Assembly (NCBI RefSeq): GCF_049446155.1
Contig: NZ_JBMSEE010000010.1
Span: 1 to 64,000, forward strand
DNA length: 64,000 bases
Source of the DNA: Rivibacter sp049446155
GTDB lineage: Bacteria; Pseudomonadota; Gammaproteobacteria; Burkholderiales; Burkholderiaceae_C
Direction of reading: 5' to 3'
Shown here: piece by piece, positions 59,594 through 64,000 of the stretch
Layout: every line of letters starts with the position of its first letter
Position numbering within the stretch: the stretch's first letter is position 1
Program-made: the position numbers and the translations under genes
The notes under the pieces: model-generated
Databases searched by the model: none
Told to the model about the DNA's origin: nothing
The model's input: the letters and a program-made list of their open reading frames with translations, nothing else

Positions 59594-60241
59594 CTAGCGG
59601 GAGGCCGCCGGCACCGGCGGCAGCGGCTGCGCAGCCGGCTTGCTCGCCTCGACATTGCGCCGCTCGATCTGCTCGCGGTGCGTCGCGGCTTCTCGCTGCT
59701 TCTCCTCGAAGCGCCCGCGCGCGGCCTGTTCGCGCGCCGAGCGCTCGGCCGGCGTAGGCTCCGCGGCCGCGGCGTGGGCCGACGCCGGCTGCGCCTTCGG
59801 CCGCGGCCTTGCAGGCAGGCCCTCCAAGGGCTGAGGCGGCTGCGCTTCGCTCGCGCGGGCCTCGCGGCGTGCGCGCTCGGCCTGCTTCTCGTCGATGCGC
59901 TCGCGTCGTTCTTGCGCGCGGCGCTGGCGCATCACCGCATCGAGCTGGGCGTCGCGCGCCTCGATCGGCGCCAGCGCTTCGCGGCGCCGCGCGCGCACGT
60001 CGTCGAGGCAGGCATTCACCGCGAAGCGCAATGCGCATTCGCGCTCCTCGGCCGCCGCGCGCTCCCGCACGGCGGCGCGCTGGTGGGCCAGTGCGGCGCG
60101 CTCGGCCGCTTCGGGCTCCACGGCGAGGCTCGCGCTCATCGACGCGACGACCAGCGTGAACGCCACCGCACGGGCGAGCCAGACGGCCGCCACGGTTCCG
60201 GTCTTGCCGGACCGCTCGAAGGTGCTTGGGGCGTGGATCAC
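59594..60241 (-). CDS. periplasmic Arg/Ala/Glu-rich protein with paired-cysteine motif, hypothetical
   Basis: A 215-residue product with a signal-like hydrophobic stretch at about residues 18-41 (WLARAVAFTLVVASMSASLA) followed by a highly charged helical region with many Arg, Glu, Gln and Ala residues. The most distinctive segment is REALAPIEARDAQLDAV preceded by ERECALRFAVNACLDDVRAR: two cysteines ten residues apart. From memory, similar short proteins follow zapE in other Burkholderiales, but no function is known. The second half is low-complexity. The ATG at 60241 overlaps the zapE stop codon, so it is coupled to zapE. Export and disulphide formation are inference. Confidence 0.75.
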   Translation of the reverse strand: MIHAPSTFERSGKTGTVAAVWLARAVAFTLVVASMSASLAVEPEAAERAALAHQRAAVRERAAAEERECALRFAVNACLDDVRARRREALAPIEARDAQLDAVMRQRRAQERRERIDEKQAERARREARASEAQPPQPLEGLPARPRPKAQPASAHAAAAEPTPAERSAREQAARGRFEEKQREAATHREQIERRNVEASKPAAQPLPPVPAASR

Positions 60242-61335
60242 GTCAAGGCAGTATCGACCTCGCGATGCGCGAGCGCGAGGAACTCGGACGACTGCATCTC
60301 CACCAGCCGAGACACGGTACGCGGGAACTCGTGCGCGAGCGGACCTTCGGTGTAGAGCTGCTCAGGCGACACCGCCGCCGAGAGCACCAGCTTGACGCGC
60401 CGGTCGTAGAGCACATCGACCAGCCAGGTGAAACGCCGCGCCTCCGAGGCCAGCCGCGGCGACATCGCCGGCACGCCGGAGACGATGACGGTGTGGAACT
60501 GGCTCGCGATCTCGAGGTAGTCGTTCTGCGAGCGCGGGCCGCCGCAGAGCTCCTTGAAGTCGAACCAGACCACGCCGCCGGCACGACGGCGCGCCCGGAT
60601 CGCGCGATGCTCGATGTGCAGCACCGGATCGATGTCGCGCACCTCGGCAAGCTGCTCGAAGGTGGACTCGAGCGCAGCCTCGGCCTCGGGTCCCAGCGGC
60701 GTGTGGTAAAGCCGCACATGCTCCAGCGTGCGTCGCCGGTAGTCGGTGCCGGCATCGACGTTGACGATCTCGAGCTTCTCCTTGAGCAGCTCGATCGCCG
60801 GCAGGATGCGGTCGCGGTGCAGGCCGTTCGGGTACAGGCCGTCGGGGTGGAAGTTCGACGTCGTCACGATGCTGACCCGATGCGCGAACATCGCCTCGAG
60901 CAGGCGATGCAGGATCATCGCATCGGTGACGTCGGCGACATGGAACTCGTCGAAGCAGATCAGCCGGTGCTTGCGCGAGATGCGCCGCGCCAGCTCGTCG
61001 AGCGGATTGACCGTGCCCTTGAGGTCCTGCAGCTCGCGGTGCACCTCGCGCATGAACTCGTGGAAGTGCAGCCGGGTCTTGCGCAGCAGCGGCACCGACT
61101 CGAAGAAGCATTCCATCAGGAAGCTCTTGCCGCGCCCCACGCCGCCCCACATGTAGACGCCGCGCGGCAACGGCGGATGGCGCAGCAGCCGCGTCACCGC
61201 GTTGCTGCGCCGCGCCTTGTAGTCGATCCACTCGTTCTCGCAGCGCTCGAGGGCGTCGATCGCGGCGAGCTGGGCCGCGTCGCTGCGGTAGCCGCGCTCC
61301 GCGAGCGAGCGCTCGTACAGCGCGCGGACTCCCAC
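60238..61335 (-). CDS. zapE: cell division protein ZapE (AFG1-like ATPase)
   Basis: ZapE is an AAA+ ATPase that acts on the FtsZ ring under stress; mitochondrial relatives (AFG1) handle respiratory proteins. The 365-residue protein has Walker A GGVGRGKS (residues 64-71), ICFDEFHVADVTDAMILHRL as Walker B and sensor region, LVTTSNFHPDGLYPNGLHRD-like segment and a C-terminal part with WLVDVLYDRRVKLVLSAAVS. The start is GTG at 61335, 4 bases after lpdA. Placement after lpdA is common in Burkholderiales. Confidence 0.95.
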   Translation of the reverse strand: MGVRALYERSLAERGYRSDAAQLAAIDALERCENEWIDYKARRSNAVTRLLRHPPLPRGVYMWGGVGRGKSFLMECFFESVPLLRKTRLHFHEFMREVHRELQDLKGTVNPLDELARRISRKHRLICFDEFHVADVTDAMILHRLLEAMFAHRVSIVTTSNFHPDGLYPNGLHRDRILPAIELLKEKLEIVNVDAGTDYRRRTLEHVRLYHTPLGPEAEAALESTFEQLAEVRDIDPVLHIEHRAIRARRRAGGVVWFDFKELCGGPRSQNDYLEIASQFHTVIVSGVPAMSPRLASEARRFTWLVDVLYDRRVKLVLSAAVSPEQLYTEGPLAHEFPRTVSRLVEMQSSEFLALAHREVDTALT

Positions 61336-61339
61336 GGCC

Positions 61340-62767
<1,428 letters not shown>

Positions 62768-62785
62768 GGTGTGTTGGGCCTCGGC

Positions 62786-64000
62786 TTAGATGTCGAACAG
62801 CAGGCGCGCCGGGTCTTCCAGCGCTTCCTTCATCGCCACCAGGCCCAGCACGGCTTCGCGGCCGTCGATGATGCGGTGGTCGTAGGACATCGCGAGGTAG
62901 TTGATCGGGCGCACGACGACCTGGCCGTTCTCCACGACCGCGCGGTCCTTGGTCGCATGCACGCCGAGGATCGCCGATTGCGGCGGGTTGATGATCGGCG
63001 TGGAGAGCATCGAGCCGAACACGCCGCCGTTGGAGATCGAGAAGGTGCCGCCCGAGAGGTCGTCGAGCGAGAGCTTGCCGTCCTTGGCCTTCTGGCCGAA
63101 CTCGGCGATCTTCTTCTCGATGTCGGCAAAGCTCATCTGGTCGGCATTGCGCAGGATGGGCACGACGAGGCCGCGCGGCGAGCCGACCGCGATGCCGATG
63201 TCGAAGTAGCCGTGGTAGACGATGTCGTTGCCGTCGACCGAGGCGTTGAGCACCGGGTACTTCTTGAGCGCGGCGACCGCGGCCTTCACGAAGAAGCTCA
63301 TGAAGCCGATCTTGACGCCGTGCTCCTTCTCGAACTTCTCCTGGAAGCGCTTGCGCATCTCCATCACCGGAGCCATGTTCACTTCGTTGAACGTGGTCAG
63401 GATGGCATTGGTGGCCTGCGACTGCAGCAGGCGCTCGGCGACGCGCGCGCGCAGGCGCGACATCGGCACGCGCTGCTCGGGGCGATCGCCCAGGTTCTGC
63501 GCCACCGGTGCGGCGACGGCCGGCAGCGGCTTGGCCACCGCGGCCGCGACCGGCGCGGCCACCGGCGCCGCGACGGCCGGCTTGGCACCGCCTTCGATCA
63601 CGCTCAGCACGTCGCCCTTGGTCACGCGGCCGTCGCGGCCGGTGCCGGCAACCTGGCCGGCCGACAGGTTGTGATCGGCCAGCAGCTTGGCGGCGGCCGG
63701 CATCGCGACGCCGGCCTTGCTGCCGCCGACGGCCGCGGCTGCCACCGCAGGGGCGGCGGCCGGCGCGGCGGCGGGCGCGGCCGCTGCGGCAGGCGCCGCG
63801 GCGGCGGCCGTGCCTTCGGTGTCGATCTTCGCGATGACTTCGTCGCTCACGCAGGTCTCGCCGTCGTTCTTGACGATCTGAGCCAGCACGCCGGCCGAGG
63901 GCGCGGGGACTTCGAGCACGACCTTGTCGGTCTCGATCTCGATCAGGATCTCGTCGACCGCGACCGCCTCGCCGGGCTTCTTCTTCCACTGCAGCAGGGT
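62786..64000 (-). CDS. odhB: 2-oxoglutarate dehydrogenase E2, dihydrolipoyl succinyltransferase (partial)
   Basis: The start lies beyond the window; 404 codons are present. The visible part begins inside the lipoyl domain, with the lipoyl Lys in IEIETDKVVLEVPAPSAGVL, followed by an Ala/Pro-rich linker, the E3-binding domain (AAAKLLADHNLSAGQVAGTG, RDGRVTKGDVL), and the catalytic core ending with LAMSYDHRIIDGREAVLGLV, where His and Asp are catalytic. SucB-type features such as MSRLRARVAERLLQSQATNA are clear. It is followed by lpdA; odhA/sucA should lie just outside the window. Confidence 0.96.
   Translation of the reverse strand, partial: TLLQWKKKPGEAVAVDEILIEIETDKVVLEVPAPSAGVLAQIVKNDGETCVSDEVIAKIDTEGTAAAAAPAAAAAPAAAPAAAPAVAAAAVGGSKAGVAMPAAAKLLADHNLSAGQVAGTGRDGRVTKGDVLSVIEGGAKPAVAAPVAAPVAAAVAKPLPAVAAPVAQNLGDRPEQRVPMSRLRARVAERLLQSQATNAILTTFNEVNMAPVMEMRKRFQEKFEKEHGVKIGFMSFFVKAAVAALKKYPVLNASVDGNDIVYHGYFDIGIAVGSPRGLVVPILRNADQMSFADIEKKIAEFGQKAKDGKLSLDDLSGGTFSISNGGVFGSMLSTPIINPPQSAILGVHATKDRAVVENGQVVVRPINYLAMSYDHRIIDGREAVLGLVAMKEALEDPARLLFDI

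Overview
The window is a high-GC chromosomal stretch from a betaproteobacterium, most likely Burkholderiales of the Leptothrix/Rubrivivax/Methylibium type. Pointers are the EarP plus EF-P (Arg32) pair, a HisZ regulatory subunit, the rluD-bamD divergent pair, the zapE/lpdA/odhB group, a DUF2065 gene next to hflKC, and the long collinear envelope operon from rpsB to lpxB/rnhB. Nearly all of it is dense housekeeping sequence with 1-20 bp spacings and many 4 bp ATGA overlaps. Genus-level placement is inference.

Layout. 1-480: a small accessory edge with the last 40 codons of an IS481-type transposase, a short membrane ORF running into it, and a terminator hairpin behind tRNA-His. 494-3064 (minus): hupB, tRNA-Val, ppiD, tRNA-His. 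3323-7824 (minus): a small membrane protein, uvrC, a lipoprotein, pgsA and an EamA exporter. 7879-12652 (plus): earP, efp, a DUF3445 (heme N-demethylase-like) gene and mnmC. 12640-27898 (minus): rpsB-tsf-pyrH-frr-uppS-cdsA-dxr-rseP-bamA-ompH-lpxD-fabZ-lpxA-lpxB-rnhB-trmH, sixteen genes coupling translation and nucleotide genes to undecaprenyl-PP, phospholipid and MEP isoprenoid synthesis, outer-membrane protein assembly and lipid A. 28161-32384 (plus): amidase, FAD oxidoreductase and bifunctional NAD(P)HX repair enzyme. 32395-34620 (minus): RNase R. 34697-34781 (plus): tRNA-Leu(CAG) with a strong terminator.

34952-55577 is one minus-strand run of twenty genes: rluD, scpB, rluB, ndk, rlmN, pilW, rodZ, ispG, hisS, yfgM-like, bamB, der, hfq, hflX, hflK, hflC, DUF2065, hisZ, purA and a phosphoribosyltransferase. 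55623-56477 (plus) is bamD, divergent from rluD. 56547-58735 (minus) is a DinG-type helicase and a DUF465 protein, divergent from a PP2C phosphatase (58820-59584, plus). 59594-64000 (minus) holds odhB (cut by the window end), lpdA, zapE and a periplasmic protein with a two-cysteine motif.

Three components of the BAM machine (BamA, BamB, BamD) and the chaperones Skp/OmpH and PpiD lie in this window, with the lpx genes and RseP, so much of it serves outer-membrane biogenesis. I saw no CRISPR array, prophage, toxin-antitoxin pair, defence island or secondary-metabolite cluster. The accessory fraction is limited to the first 0.4 kb. No stretch over 300 bp lacks a gene; the largest gene-free gaps are 3065-3322 (hupB promoter region), 27899-28160 (rpsB leader and amidase promoter region) and 54344-54578 (nothing recognised apart from a short palindrome). 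The least explained items are the amidase/oxidase pair, the Cys-motif periplasmic protein, the lipoprotein between uvrC and pgsA, the rpsB leader, and the repeat-bearing tail of RluB. I do not claim a clearly new system.
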